A stretch of DNA of 64,000 nucleotides. It comes from a virus. The notes beneath the pieces are model-generated. The model was not told where the DNA came from and did no database searches. It worked only from the letters and a program-made list of their open reading frames with translations. The translations under genes were made by a program, and so were the position numbers. Positions within the stretch are counted from its first letter, which is position 1, and each line of letters opens with the position of its first letter. The stretch lies in the IMG/VR virus record IMGVR_UViG_3300025881_000985, positions 1 through 64,000 of that record. One strand, written 5' to 3'. Shown piece by piece: positions 16,769 through 25,609 of the stretch.

Positions 16769-18991
16769 ATGATATTTGGTTATTTTACATTAATATCCGC
16801 CCTGATTATAAGTGGTATAGCGGCCTACTATTCAATTATTGGTTTGACTGCTATATTCGCGGCGGCACTAGTACCTATTATTGTTATGGGCGTTGCCCTT
16901 GAACTAGGTAAAGTTGTGTCAGCTGTATGGCTACATCGAAATTGGCACCAAGCAAGAATATGGATGCGAGGATACTTAACCTTTGCAACCATAGTACTAA
17001 TGTTCATTACAAGTATGGGCATATTTGGTTTTCTAAGTAAAGCACATATTGAACAAACGAGTGCAAGTCAAGAAAGTGTAGCTCAGATCGAGCGAATTGT
17101 AACGGAAATAGCCCGTCAAAATAGTATTATTGAACGATCCGATAATAAAATTAAGAAACTAGAAACTACTGGGACTGGAACAGATGCTAATATCCAATCT
17201 CAAATTGACAAGGAACAAAAACGTATTGACAGTGCATATAGTCGTGTAAAACCGGCTATCGACGAACAACAACTAATTATCGATTCGCAGGCAGAAATAT
17301 ACAAAACTGAATTACAAAAAATTGATAATCAACTTCTTGCATTACAATCATATATTGAAGCAGGCGAAATCAAAAAAGCACAACAAATGGTAGGCTCTAA
17401 AGCAGACGGACAGTTTGGTCCAAAGACTGCTAAGGCGTTTACAGAGTTCCAAGAAAGAAAAACACTTGACAGGTCCAAGTTGCTAACAAAAATTGAAAAC
17501 TCAATTAATGATGAAAGAGCAACAGCGGCACGTGAAGAAATCAAACGTTTACGTAAATCAGTTGAAACTCAGATTGCTGACAGTAATAAGTTAATTAAGA
17601 AGTTACGCAATAAGATTTCAGCCGTTGATACCAATGATGATATTGAAGGACAGATAGATGCTTTTAGACTTAAGATCAATGACGCAAATACAAAGATTGA
17701 TACGTTAACAGAGCAAAAATATACTATTGAAACTGAATATCGTAAACTTGAAGCCGAAGTAGGTCCTGTAAAATATATTGCAGAATTTATATACGGTGAA
17801 ACCGCAGATCGTACTATGCTTGAAGATGCAGTACGTTGGGTTATTGTAATACTTGTATTAGTATTTGACCCGCTGGCTATTTGTTTAATATTGGCTGGTA
17901 CTCAACAAATCATATGGGGCCGTAGGCTCAAAGCTGAGACTGTTGAAAAGCCAGACGATCATCCAGATCCAGAACCTGAAAAGGAAACGGATCATGATCC
18001 AGAAGAGGATGAGGACCAACAAGAAAAACATCTAGACGCCGATGAAGTCTCCGGCGAACCAAAGAGACTTCAGCTTGAATTGGATCAAGCTACATCTGAC
18101 TTACACCTTGCCGCGGAACTAGCCGCTGAATTTGAGAGCCGTAATCAACAAGCGGAAACTAGGATTGCTGAATTGGAGAGCGCCTTGGCGCAGGCGGAAG
18201 GTGAAGACACACCTATAGAGGATACAATCATTGAAGAGATTGAAGTTCATGGTGTGGAAATTGACGAACCTGAATACGTTGCTATTGATGAAGATTTAGA
18301 TGAGACCAAAGAACCGCCAATGCCTGAGCCTTCTGAAAAGTTTCAGAATACTGTTTGGCCGGAAGAACTAGATAAAGATCCAGTAGCAGAAGTTGATTCA
18401 GCAATTGAAGAAGTGATTGAAGAAATCGTTATTGAGGATGTTACAAACGAAAGTACGGAAGAACAAATCGAAGACAAAGTACAAGAAGAAGTACAAGAAG
18501 TTTCTGATTTGGAAAGTGTCGCACCAGACGAAACCAGGGAACAGTATGTCGAACCAACAACTTTGCTAGACGGTGACAGTTCAGCAACAACTGGTCCACT
18601 TTCCAAAGAAGAAAAAGAAGAAGTAGAACTGCAATTAAAAACAATTGATTACCAAAGAGGTACTGGAAAAGTATTACAAGCAAGTCCACTATTTGAAGCA
18701 AAGCCAGACAATACTACTGTAATACAAAGTGGTTTTGGTAGTATGTTTCCAAATGACAGTAATGTTAAAAGAGGAGATATGTTTTTAAGAACAGATTATC
18801 TACCTAGTAGACTGTTCAAATTCAATGGAGATACTTGGATAGAAACATCAAAAACTTTAAGTAACAGTTATGTATATGATACTAAGTACGTAGAGTATTT
18901 GATTGACAAACTTCAAACAGGAGAGTATGAGCTCGAAGATTTAGAAGATCAAGAACAAGAGCAAATACGAGATTATTTACAGAATGTATAG
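16769..18991 (+). CDS. Large coiled-coil membrane protein with PG-binding-like segment
   Basis: 740 residues. Three transmembrane segments lie in residues 1-92; a long coiled coil spans about 95-340. It is interrupted near 210-228 by a G-x-x-A-D-G-Q-F-G-P-K-T ... F-Q motif like the peptidoglycan-binding-1 family. A fourth membrane segment is near 363-385. A very acidic Glu/Asp-rich region covers about 395-600, and a compact C-terminal domain about 630-740. It could link inner membrane and cell wall, for example in lysis control or superinfection exclusion (inference). Strong AAGGAG site. The layout resembles uncharacterised proteins of T4-like marine phages. Confidence 0.65.
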   Translation: MIFGYFTLISALIISGIAAYYSIIGLTAIFAAALVPIIVMGVALELGKVVSAVWLHRNWHQARIWMRGYLTFATIVLMFITSMGIFGFLSKAHIEQTSASQESVAQIERIVTEIARQNSIIERSDNKIKKLETTGTGTDANIQSQIDKEQKRIDSAYSRVKPAIDEQQLIIDSQAEIYKTELQKIDNQLLALQSYIEAGEIKKAQQMVGSKADGQFGPKTAKAFTEFQERKTLDRSKLLTKIENSINDERATAAREEIKRLRKSVETQIADSNKLIKKLRNKISAVDTNDDIEGQIDAFRLKINDANTKIDTLTEQKYTIETEYRKLEAEVGPVKYIAEFIYGETADRTMLEDAVRWVIVILVLVFDPLAICLILAGTQQIIWGRRLKAETVEKPDDHPDPEPEKETDHDPEEDEDQQEKHLDADEVSGEPKRLQLELDQATSDLHLAAELAAEFESRNQQAETRIAELESALAQAEGEDTPIEDTIIEEIEVHGVEIDEPEYVAIDEDLDETKEPPMPEPSEKFQNTVWPEELDKDPVAEVDSAIEEVIEEIVIEDVTNESTEEQIEDKVQEEVQEVSDLESVAPDETREQYVEPTTLLDGDSSATTGPLSKEEKEEVELQLKTIDYQRGTGKVLQASPLFEAKPDNTTVIQSGFGSMFPNDSNVKRGDMFLRTDYLPSRLFKFNGDTWIETSKTLSNSYVYDTKYVEYLIDKLQTGEYELEDLEDQEQEQIRDYLQNV

Positions 18992-19367
18992 CAATTTTGT
19001 TACACCACCAGATTTTGTGGAAGATGATTACCATAGTGTTCTTCTAATAGATCCTGTTGAATCGCAAGTAATGGACATTTCATTACTATGTAAAAGTGTT
19101 GGGTCAGATTTTAATGTCTATGTATACCTTGATCATTACAATGACTATAAATGGTTAGAGGAAGCATTTAACAGAAGTGATTCAGTACTTATTAATACAG
19201 TACCGAATTCTAGTTCAAAAGTTAAGGATAAACTAGTTGAACATCATAAATCACAACATTACGGTCCTAAACGTTTCTTTGATAACGATAGGCGTATTGA
19301 ACTTCCAATTGAGTACTTTATAAACTATGTCAAAAAACATTCAACAAGCCAATATGCTGATTTGTAA
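18984..19367 (+). CDS. Hypothetical protein upstream of clpX
   Basis: 127 residues, soluble, rich in Asp and Tyr. It reads like a small alpha/beta domain (L-L-I-D-P, Y-V-Y-L-D strands). It overlaps the coiled-coil gene by 8 nt and clpX by up to 41 nt, so it is translationally coupled to clpX. No family recognised; linkage makes a ClpX-related role possible. Confidence 0.55.
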   Translation: MYSNFVTPPDFVEDDYHSVLLIDPVESQVMDISLLCKSVGSDFNVYVYLDHYNDYKWLEEAFNRSDSVLINTVPNSSSKVKDKLVEHHKSQHYGPKRFFDNDRRIELPIEYFINYVKKHSTSQYADL

Positions 19368-20580
19368 TTTTTGCGAGAAAGCAAAAAACGAAGTCAATAA
19401 ACTTATAGTCGCAGATGGTGCGGCCATTTGTAATGAATGTATAGAGACTTGCTCAGGTATTATCACTAACGAAAAGTATACCGCAAGGTACAAAAAGTCG
19501 GGTATTTTTAAGAGTCTTGACCCGCTAAGAGTTAAAAAATACCTCGATGAGTTCATCATTGGCCAGGATAGTGCAAAAGAAGCTATCAGTGTAGCAATTA
19601 TAAATCATTATAAAAGACTGTTCTATAATACAACAATTGAGTTAGAAAAAAGCAATGTTCTATTACACGGTCCAACTGGTAATGGTAAAACAATGCTGGC
19701 TAGAATTGTGGCTAAGTTTTTAGAAGTGCCTTTTGTAGTATGTGATGCTACTACACTTACTGAAGCAGGTTATATAGGCGAGGACTCAAGCAGTGTCATT
19801 GAACGATTATTAATGGCCGCTGATGGTGACCTTGAACATGCAGAACGTGGCATTATTTTTATTGACGAGATTGACAAGATTGGTCGTGTAGCAGATGCAC
19901 ACGGAAGTGTTGGGCGTGACGTCGGTGGCGAAGGTGTGCAACAAAGTTTACTAAAAATACTTGAAGGCGGAGATATAAAAGTATCTTATAACGACGGAAA
20001 TCATAAAGAAGAAATTGACTTTAATACCAAAGATGTACTTTTTATTGCCGCAGGTGCTTTTCCTGATTTACAAAAGATAGCATCTAATAATGCAAATAAA
20101 GGATCAACAATAGGATTCGCATCAACGATTCCGGATCCTAATCAAGTAGTAACTCCAAAGATAACAGATTTTGTGCAATACGGAATGATACCTGAGTTCA
20201 TGGGACGGTTTCCTATTACAATACAAGTTAAAGAATTAACTGACCACGAAATGCGTCGAGTGCTAACTGAGCCTAGAAACAATCTTATCAAACAATATTT
20301 TTTCTATTTTGATGTTGACGGTGTTAAGTTAGAATTTAGCCATGATGCTATTGATGCTGTTATAGAATTAACTGCTAAAGAAAAAATTGGAGCCAGAGGA
20401 CTTCGTGCAATCATTGAAAAAGTATTGCACCCACATATGTTCAATTTGAGAAATTTAAAAAATAGTAACGTAAAGAAACTAACTATTACAGCCGACACAG
20501 TATTAAAACAACAACAACCAATACTTGAATACCACGACGAAAGGGGAATAGAAAATGACACAATTGAGCTTGGATCTTAG
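19327..20580 (+). CDS. clpX: ClpX, ATP-dependent protease unfoldase
   Basis: 417 residues. Zinc-binding domain: C13, C16, C35 and C38. AAA+ parts: Walker A G-P-T-G-N-G-K-T (115-122), pore loop G-Y-I-G (148-151; GYVG in bacteria), Walker B I-I-F-I-D-E (176-181), pore-2 loop R-D-V-G-G-E-G-V-Q-Q, and sensor-2 G-A-R-G-L-R near 357. The I-G-F loop that docks on ClpP is kept (262-264). The protein should therefore unfold substrates and feed a ClpP ring; the phage encodes its own ClpP at 40110. The start at 19327 overlaps the previous gene; an ATG at 19354 is the alternative. Confidence 0.95.
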   Translation: MSKNIQQANMLICNFCEKAKNEVNKLIVADGAAICNECIETCSGIITNEKYTARYKKSGIFKSLDPLRVKKYLDEFIIGQDSAKEAISVAIINHYKRLFYNTTIELEKSNVLLHGPTGNGKTMLARIVAKFLEVPFVVCDATTLTEAGYIGEDSSSVIERLLMAADGDLEHAERGIIFIDEIDKIGRVADAHGSVGRDVGGEGVQQSLLKILEGGDIKVSYNDGNHKEEIDFNTKDVLFIAAGAFPDLQKIASNNANKGSTIGFASTIPDPNQVVTPKITDFVQYGMIPEFMGRFPITIQVKELTDHEMRRVLTEPRNNLIKQYFFYFDVDGVKLEFSHDAIDAVIELTAKEKIGARGLRAIIEKVLHPHMFNLRNLKNSNVKKLTITADTVLKQQQPILEYHDERGIENDTIELGS

Positions 20581-20971
20581 TATATCGGGAGACCAATATG
20601 AGTTTGACCTGGGAGACGAACCTGTTACTAATACTATCACTATCACTGCTCCTGATACGGTAAATGCATCGTTTACGTTGAATTCATCTTATGTAGGCGG
20701 TTCCACTATTACTGTACCAACGAGTAGCATTACTACCAATTCGGGTTTTAATAATTGGCTTACCACGCAAGAAAATTCAACGTTGACTGCTGATGACCTT
20801 GAAGTTCAAAATGACATTTTAATTGGTGGTAAAAGTGTAAATGCAACTCTTGAAGCTATTTGTAAGCATTTGGGAGTAATTGTACCAAAAGAAGGCGATT
20901 TAGATACGCCGGGTCTCAAAGACCTATACGAAAAGTATGAAATTTTATCCAGTTTGGTAAAAAAATCATAA
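20555..20971 (+). CDS. Hypothetical protein, possibly virion
   Basis: 138 residues. The first 90 are Thr/Ser/Asn-rich beta structure (repeated T-I-T-x and V-P-T-S). The last 50, from I-G-G-K-S to K-K-S, form a helical tail of a type I recognise at the end of other marine phage proteins. It overlaps the clpX stop by 26 nt. A structural or trimerising role is plausible. Confidence 0.55.
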   Translation: MTQLSLDLSISGDQYEFDLGDEPVTNTITITAPDTVNASFTLNSSYVGGSTITVPTSSITTNSGFNNWLTTQENSTLTADDLEVQNDILIGGKSVNATLEAICKHLGVIVPKEGDLDTPGLKDLYEKYEILSSLVKKS

Positions 20972-20989
20972 ATAATTTTGTAGAAGCTC

Positions 20990-21018
20990 TTGACTTTTAA
21001 CGTAAGAGTAACTATATT
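20990..21018 (+). promoter_or_regulatory. Sigma70 promoter for hsp20
   Basis: TTGACT, 17-nt spacer, TATATT. A CATAAATAA late-like box (20967-20975) lies just upstream, so the gene may be read both early and late. The predicted 60-nt leader contains a GTAGG/CCTAC hairpin (about 21026-21049). Confidence 0.75.
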
Positions 21019-21082
21019 ATATATGTAGGTGCCGATTAGCGGGCCTACTTACATTAATCTTGCTTAATAAAGGAGATAGCAA

Positions 21083-21511
21083 ATGAATAGATTAACAACT
21101 CTCGACCTCAATAAACTCACCCCACATGCACTAGGTTTTGATAGCCTATTTGATGGACTGCTACGTCAAGTAGAACATGCTCCACAACAGGGGTTCCCAC
21201 CTTATAACATTCGTCAAGATGAAAACAAGTTTCAAATTGAAATGGCTCTCGCTGGTGTAGAACTAGATGATCTTGATATTGAAACTGCTGAAGGAGTATT
21301 GACTATAGTTCATGATCCTAAATCAGATTCTGACGAAGAAACAATGTTGCATAGAGGTATTGCAATTCGTAAATTTAAACGAAGTTTTACCCTTGCTGAT
21401 GATGTACTAGTTAAAGGTGCCCGTATGAAGAACGGTATGTTGTTCATTGAACTAGAGAAGATCATTCCTGAAGAAAAGATGCCCAAAAAGATTGCAATTT
21501 CTTCAAGCTAG
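21083..21511 (+). CDS. Small heat shock protein, Hsp20/IbpA family
   Basis: 142 residues. The alpha-crystallin domain spans about 35-125 and includes F-Q-I-E-M-A-L-A-G-V, the G-V-L-T-I strand, and a G-x-L motif as N-G-M-L. The C-terminal tail M-P-K-K-I-A-I-S-S carries an I-x-I oligomerisation motif. It holds unfolding proteins soluble, probably phage proteins at high synthesis rate. It has its own sigma70 promoter and an AAGGAG site. Hsp20 genes are common in marine T4-like phages; here it sits beside clpS and clpX. Confidence 0.92.
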   Translation: MNRLTTLDLNKLTPHALGFDSLFDGLLRQVEHAPQQGFPPYNIRQDENKFQIEMALAGVELDDLDIETAEGVLTIVHDPKSDSDEETMLHRGIAIRKFKRSFTLADDVLVKGARMKNGMLFIELEKIIPEEKMPKKIAISSS

Positions 21512-21535
21512 TCGTATACTCAGTTAGATAAAAAG

Positions 21536-21573
21536 GTGCATAGGATCAGTTTATAATAATTGGTCCTATGCAC
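21536..21573. terminator. Long hairpin, possible terminator
   Basis: Perfect 10-bp arms (21536-21545 with 21564-21573) and an 18-nt loop, between hsp20 and clpS. The T tract after it on the plus strand is poor (TTAATTT), so it may be a weak terminator or processing site. Confidence 0.45.
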
Positions 21574-21582
21574 TTAATTTAA

Positions 21583-21590
21583 GTAAATAG
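21583..21590 (+). promoter_or_regulatory. Late-type box GTAAATAG before clpS
   Basis: Late-like box 29 nt upstream of the clpS ATG, just after the hairpin. Confidence 0.45.
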
Positions 21591-21619
21591 TATTATTAAC
21601 ATTTAAGGGTTATTAACTG

Positions 21620-21937
21620 ATGACAGACGCACTACCAGAACAAGAAGTTAAGAAGAAAACTAAAGCAAAAGAAAATCTTAGAGAGCCGGTGCGTTTTCGT
21701 GTAATTTACATCAACGATGAAGTTACCACAACTGAATTTGTTGTTGAAACATTGAAGACTATTTTTGATTATGATGAGCAACCAGCCGTTGCACTTACTC
21801 ACAAAATACATCAAGATGGTCTTGCAACAGTAGCAGTATTACCTTTTGAAATGGCTGAACAAAAAGGTGTTGAAGTTACAATACTAGCACGAAATCACGG
21901 TTTCCCTTTACAAATAAAGATTGAACCAGATCAATGA
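21620..21937 (+). CDS. clpS: ClpS-like N-degron adaptor
   Basis: 105 residues. After a charged 25-residue N-terminal tail, the ClpS core follows: Y-I-N-D-E-V-T-T-T-E-F-V-V-E (bacterial form L-N-D-D-x-T-P-M-E-F-V), then a helix, H-Q-D-G-L-A, and a C-terminal strand P-L-Q-I. In bacteria ClpS presents N-end-rule substrates to ClpAP. The phage encodes ClpX and ClpP but I see no ClpA here, so either host ClpA is the partner or the phage ClpX has taken the role. Its stop overlaps the next start (ATGATA). Confidence 0.85.
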   Translation: MTDALPEQEVKKKTKAKENLREPVRFRVIYINDEVTTTEFVVETLKTIFDYDEQPAVALTHKIHQDGLATVAVLPFEMAEQKGVEVTILARNHGFPLQIKIEPDQ

Positions 21938-22413
21938 TATTTGCAAAAGCAAAAGAATTAAGAGATGAAGGCAAAACAGTAGGTATTACATTTAGTCAGT
22001 TTGACTTGTTACATGCAGGACATGTAGCAATGTTAAGTGAAGCTAAAAATCATTGTGATTATCTAATTGCTGGATTACAAAACGATGCCAGTGCAGTTGG
22101 ACGCCCTGGTAAAAATACACCTATTCAAAGTATAGTTGAACGACAAATTATGTTAAGCAGTCAACGTTGGGTTGATGAAATTGTTGTTTATAACACTGAG
22201 TCAGACATCGACGATATCTTACTTACACTTCCAATTGATGTAAGAATTATTGGTGTTGAATATAAATCCAAGGGGTTTACTGGTGATCAAATCTGTAAAG
22301 ATAGAAATATTAAAATAGTATACAACACACGAGATCATAGTTTCAGTAGTTCCGGGTTACGACAACGTGTAACATTAATGGAAGAACAAAACAACCGTGA
22401 AATTATATCATGA
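21934..22413 (+). CDS. Cytidylyltransferase-like nucleotidyltransferase (TagD/RfaE type)
   Basis: 159 residues. H-A-G-H (residues 28-31) is the HxGH signature of this family. The C-terminal S-S-S-G-L-R resembles the I-S-S-T-x-[RK] motif. It would transfer CMP or AMP onto a phosphorylated sugar or polyol; the substrate is not deducible. It overlaps clpS by 4 nt and the next gene by 17 nt. Together with the UDP-glucose dehydrogenase at 28232 it suggests a sugar-activation function. Confidence 0.8.
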   Translation: MIFAKAKELRDEGKTVGITFSQFDLLHAGHVAMLSEAKNHCDYLIAGLQNDASAVGRPGKNTPIQSIVERQIMLSSQRWVDEIVVYNTESDIDDILLTLPIDVRIIGVEYKSKGFTGDQICKDRNIKIVYNTRDHSFSSSGLRQRVTLMEEQNNREIIS

Positions 22414-23308
22414 TGAGAATGTTCCTGATGATGCATCTGATGAACATAGAGAAGTATATCTAAAATTACCTGGAAATGAAGACTTTGAAACCATGCTTGA
22501 TAAGTGTGGTGGCAAGTTAATAAATGACCATATCTTGCACTTTCCGGTTAATGGTACTAAAACTGTTATACTCATAGCTGGTGGTCGCGGAGCATTAGAA
22601 ATTCGCAAAGACTGGGATTTCCCAGCAGGACACCTAGTTCCAAGTAGTTTGGTTCCACATTTCCAAGAACAAGGATACAATGTAACACTGGTACACAGTG
22701 GCGATTATCCATTGCCTTGGCTTATTAATGTATTATTTTCTAAGATTCCTGGATTAGTGTTAAATGATAGATTTCAATTACCAAAAGTTTGGATGGAAAA
22801 AAATGCAACTTTCAATCTTAAACGTGCATTACATGCAGTACATGTAATTAGTAAAGAACTTAAACGTGCCGTTGATATGAGCGATGTTCCAGTCTGGTTA
22901 ATGGGACAATGTAGTAGTAATTATATTATGTCAAGATACTATCATCATTTCCAAGATACATCTCCAATCGAAGGACTTATATTTTCTGCTGTGAATAGCC
23001 CTCCTACTCAACTAGGAAAATATGCTAAAAACTATTATGATCGTTGTAATTTTTTCAGACGGGATCAGCGGGTTACAGTACCTTTACATATTATACATCA
23101 TGAACTAGATATATCAGATTACACTGATATTCCAACATGTCAGCTTATACTTGATCAATTTGAATTTGTTCAAAGCAGTTTAAATATTGTAAGTGGAGGG
23201 TACAACGAAGGTCACCCTAAAATGAACTTTGGACATCATGGATTTAGAGGAATTGAAAAAGAAATTGCCCATTTGTCAATCAAACTAATGAATTCAATTG
23301 ACAACTAA
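22397..23308 (+). CDS. Alpha/beta hydrolase-like protein
   Basis: 303 residues, GTG start. V-I-L-I-A-G-G-R-G opens a Rossmann-like sheet. W-L-M-G-Q-C-S-S (about 168-175) resembles a nucleophile elbow with Cys or Ser, D-I-S-D (about 238) may be the acid, and F-G-H-H-G-F near 275 the catalytic His. If so it is a serine or cysteine hydrolase of unknown substrate. The elbow is not the standard G-x-S-x-G, so confidence is limited. It overlaps the cytidylyltransferase gene. Confidence 0.5.
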   Translation: MKLYHDENVPDDASDEHREVYLKLPGNEDFETMLDKCGGKLINDHILHFPVNGTKTVILIAGGRGALEIRKDWDFPAGHLVPSSLVPHFQEQGYNVTLVHSGDYPLPWLINVLFSKIPGLVLNDRFQLPKVWMEKNATFNLKRALHAVHVISKELKRAVDMSDVPVWLMGQCSSNYIMSRYYHHFQDTSPIEGLIFSAVNSPPTQLGKYAKNYYDRCNFFRRDQRVTVPLHIIHHELDISDYTDIPTCQLILDQFEFVQSSLNIVSGGYNEGHPKMNFGHHGFRGIEKEIAHLSIKLMNSIDN

Positions 23309-23325
23309 CTATAATGTGTTATAAT
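23298..23325 (+). promoter_or_regulatory. Sigma70 promoter for the DexA-like gene
   Basis: TTGACA, 16-nt spacer, TATAAT. It overlaps the end of the preceding gene and lies 28 nt before the ATG at 23354. Confidence 0.85.
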
Positions 23326-23353
23326 AAAGACTGTAATTAGATAGGAAGAATTT

Positions 23354-23884
23354 ATGGACTTAATGTTGGATATTGAAACACTAGGCACTAGACCCAAGTG
23401 TGTTGTATTAACTATTGGCGTTGTGAAGTTTGATCCTCGCAAACCCGGAACTAAACAAACATTATATTTAAAACCAAATATTGATGAACAATCAAATTTA
23501 GGTAGAGAAATACAAGAAGATACTGTAGCATGGTGGGAACAACAAGCCGACGATGTTAAAGAAGAAGCACTTAGCAATGACAATCGAATCTCAGTAACTG
23601 AAACATTAAAAGAACTTAACAAGTTTTTTGTCGGTGCTAACAATATGTGGGCTCAAGGTCCTGCATTTGATTTTGTTATTATGGAAGATCTTTACAGAGA
23701 TTTTAATATGCCTACTCCTTGGAATTTTTGGCAGATTAGAGATAGTCGTACACTATTTGGTGTACACGGCGACCCAAGGCAAAAAGGTAAAGCAGGACTA
23801 CACAATGCACTAGAAGATGCAATTAGCCAAGCTGAAGCAGTACAGACAGTATTCAAACGAATAGGATTTAGTCATGCGTATTGA
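23354..23884 (+). CDS. dexA: DexA-like 3'-5' exonuclease (DEDD family)
   Basis: 176 residues. Exo motifs: D-I-E-T near residues 6-9, A-F-D near 99-101, and H-N-A-L-E-D-A near 150-156 (DEDDh type). The size and the opening M-L-D-I-E-T-L-G match phage T4 exonuclease A. It probably degrades host or damaged single-stranded DNA 3'-5'. It has a strong early promoter of its own and overlaps guaC by 11 nt. Confidence 0.85.
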   Translation: MDLMLDIETLGTRPKCVVLTIGVVKFDPRKPGTKQTLYLKPNIDEQSNLGREIQEDTVAWWEQQADDVKEEALSNDNRISVTETLKELNKFFVGANNMWAQGPAFDFVIMEDLYRDFNMPTPWNFWQIRDSRTLFGVHGDPRQKGKAGLHNALEDAISQAEAVQTVFKRIGFSHAY

Positions 23885-25019
23885 AAGTGATGTCAAGTTA
23901 GATTATAACAATGTACTGATTAGACCTAAACGTTCAACTCTAGGTAGTCGTAAAGAAGTTGACTTATCACGAAAATTTAAATTCCGCAACTATGGCGGAG
24001 GATTTGATCTTGGTCAATATGATTATGAAGGCGTGCCAATTATGGCGGCTAACATGGATGGTGTTGGTACGTTTGAAATGGCTGAAACATTGGCAAAAAA
24101 GAAAATGTTTACTTGTCTTGCAAAATCATATACCGGTGATGATATAATCAATTGGCTTAACACATCAACAAATAATATTGCTGATATATCAGACTACTTT
24201 GCATATAGCATGGGCATTGTTGAACAGGATCTTGACAAGTTTGACTATGTTTATAGCTCTTATCCTGAAATGATTAAATACGTTTGTGTTGATGTAGCCA
24301 ATGGTTATAGTGAACGATTTGTAGACTTTATTAGAAATCTACGTAAAGAGTATCCAAACATTGTTATTATTGCAGGTAATGTAGTGACAGCAGATCAGAC
24401 TCAGGAGTTGCTTCTAAATGGAGCCGACATTATTAAGGTGGGCATTGGTCCTGGTAGTGTTTGCACTACTCGTATACAGACTGGTGTGGGATATCCCCAA
24501 CTTTCCGCTGTCATTGAATGTGCTGATGCGGCTCACGGTCTTGGTGGCCTTATTATCGCTGATGGTGGATGTACTTGTCCTGGAGATGTGGCAAAGGCTT
24601 TTGCAGGCGGCGCTGACTTTGTAATGCTCGGGGGTATGTTGTCTGGACATGTTGAAGGTGGCGGCGAGGTAATTACTAAGATTTACGAAACTAACGAAGT
24701 AACTAAAACTGATGACGGATTCTTTGAATTAGTTTATGAAGAAAAACAGTTTGTACAGTTCTACGGTATGAGTAGCAAAGCCGCAAACGAAAAACACTTT
24801 GGCGGGCTTAAAGAATATCGAAGTAGCGAAGGTCGTGAAGTACTGGTTCCTTTTAAAGGAGAAGTAGGAAATACAGTACAAGATTTGTTGGGTGGTATCC
24901 GAAGTACTTGTACATATGTTGGAGCAAACAATCTTAAACAACTAAGTAAGTGTACAACTTTTATAATTGCACAAAGTCAATATAACTCTGTGTACGAACA
25001 TATGGATACATCAAAATGA
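23874..25019 (+). CDS. guaC: GMP reductase
   Basis: 381 residues. It converts GMP plus NADPH to IMP and ammonia. The signature [13 protein letters not shown] carries catalytic C197. [10 protein letters not shown] and M-L-G-G-M-L-S-G-H match GuaC rather than IMP dehydrogenase, and no CBS domain is present. It would pull guanine nucleotides toward IMP and then adenine nucleotides, fitting an AT-rich genome (inference). It is coupled to dexA upstream and the 25016 gene downstream. Confidence 0.93.
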   Translation: MRIESDVKLDYNNVLIRPKRSTLGSRKEVDLSRKFKFRNYGGGFDLGQYDYEGVPIMAANMDGVGTFEMAETLAKKKMFTCLAKSYTGDDIINWLNTSTNNIADISDYFAYSMGIVEQDLDKFDYVYSSYPEMIKYVCVDVANGYSERFVDFIRNLRKEYPNIVIIAGNVVTADQTQELLLNGADIIKVGIGPGSVCTTRIQTGVGYPQLSAVIECADAAHGLGGLIIADGGCTCPGDVAKAFAGGADFVMLGGMLSGHVEGGGEVITKIYETNEVTKTDDGFFELVYEEKQFVQFYGMSSKAANEKHFGGLKEYRSSEGREVLVPFKGEVGNTVQDLLGGIRSTCTYVGANNLKQLSKCTTFIIAQSQYNSVYEHMDTSK

Positions 25020-25327
25020 ATATAATTATTGGTAAGGAAATAGCTGAAGAGCTAGGAAAAAAGTATACAGTATTGCCTCTTGAACAACTAGAACGAGAAG
25101 GACAAATCATTGATGCTTTTTGTGTTATTCCTGCTGATAAGATTAACCTTGGCGAAATGGTTGCACTTGATGCTAACGTTAGAATGCACCATGCTTTCAA
25201 TGAAGCATATGCCAACGAAGACTGGGATAAAATGAAAGAAATTGCCGAACACCTAATAGGTAAGTTTGGTGGTGAATGTGATACATTTTATGAAGAATTG
25301 CTTAATAGACAGCCCACTGAAGCATAA
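25016..25327 (+). CDS. Hypothetical protein downstream of guaC
   Basis: 103 residues, acidic, mixed alpha/beta, with the motif A-L-D-A-N-V-R-M-H-H. It overlaps guaC by 4 nt and is co-transcribed with it. No family recognised. Confidence 0.6.
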   Translation: MNIIIGKEIAEELGKKYTVLPLEQLEREGQIIDAFCVIPADKINLGEMVALDANVRMHHAFNEAYANEDWDKMKEIAEHLIGKFGGECDTFYEELLNRQPTEA

Positions 25328-25330
25328 ATT

Positions 25331-25339
25331 AATAAATAC
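25331..25339 (+). promoter_or_regulatory. Late-type box AATAAATAC
   Basis: Late-like box, 60 nt before the bL33-like gene at 25400. Confidence 0.5.
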
Positions 25340-25399
25340 CATTGTAAAAATCAATAACAGATTACTTAATGATCATAAGTAGTCAGAAGGAAATCAGTG

Positions 25400-25600
25400 A
25401 TGGCTAGTAAAAATAAAAATGATAAAGTTTGGATGATCCCCGAAGATGAAGACCGCAAACATGCAAGTTTTCATTTTGTTCACCCAAAGAGTTTATCTGC
25501 TACACGTGAAGGTAAAAAACTAAGAATGAGAAAGTATCACCCAGTTAAGCAAAAGCACGTTTGGTTTATTGAATCTAAAATGCCACCACATAGTAAATGA
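25400..25600 (+). CDS. Ribosomal protein bL33-like
   Basis: 66 residues from the ATG at 25400; a GTG directly before it would add one residue. Residues 40-60 read K-L-R-M-R-K-Y-H-P-V-K-Q-K-H-V-W-F, then E-S-K. They align position by position with the bL33 C-terminal half (K-L-x-x-K-K-Y-D-P-V-x-R-x-H-V-x-Y, then E-A-K). The N-terminus is longer and acidic. It could replace or compete with host L33 in the 50S subunit. Zinc-ribbon Cys are absent, as in Cys-less L33. The alternative is an unrelated basic phage protein. Confidence 0.6.
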   Translation: MASKNKNDKVWMIPEDEDRKHASFHFVHPKSLSATREGKKLRMRKYHPVKQKHVWFIESKMPPHSK

Positions 25601-25609
25601 GGCTAAACA

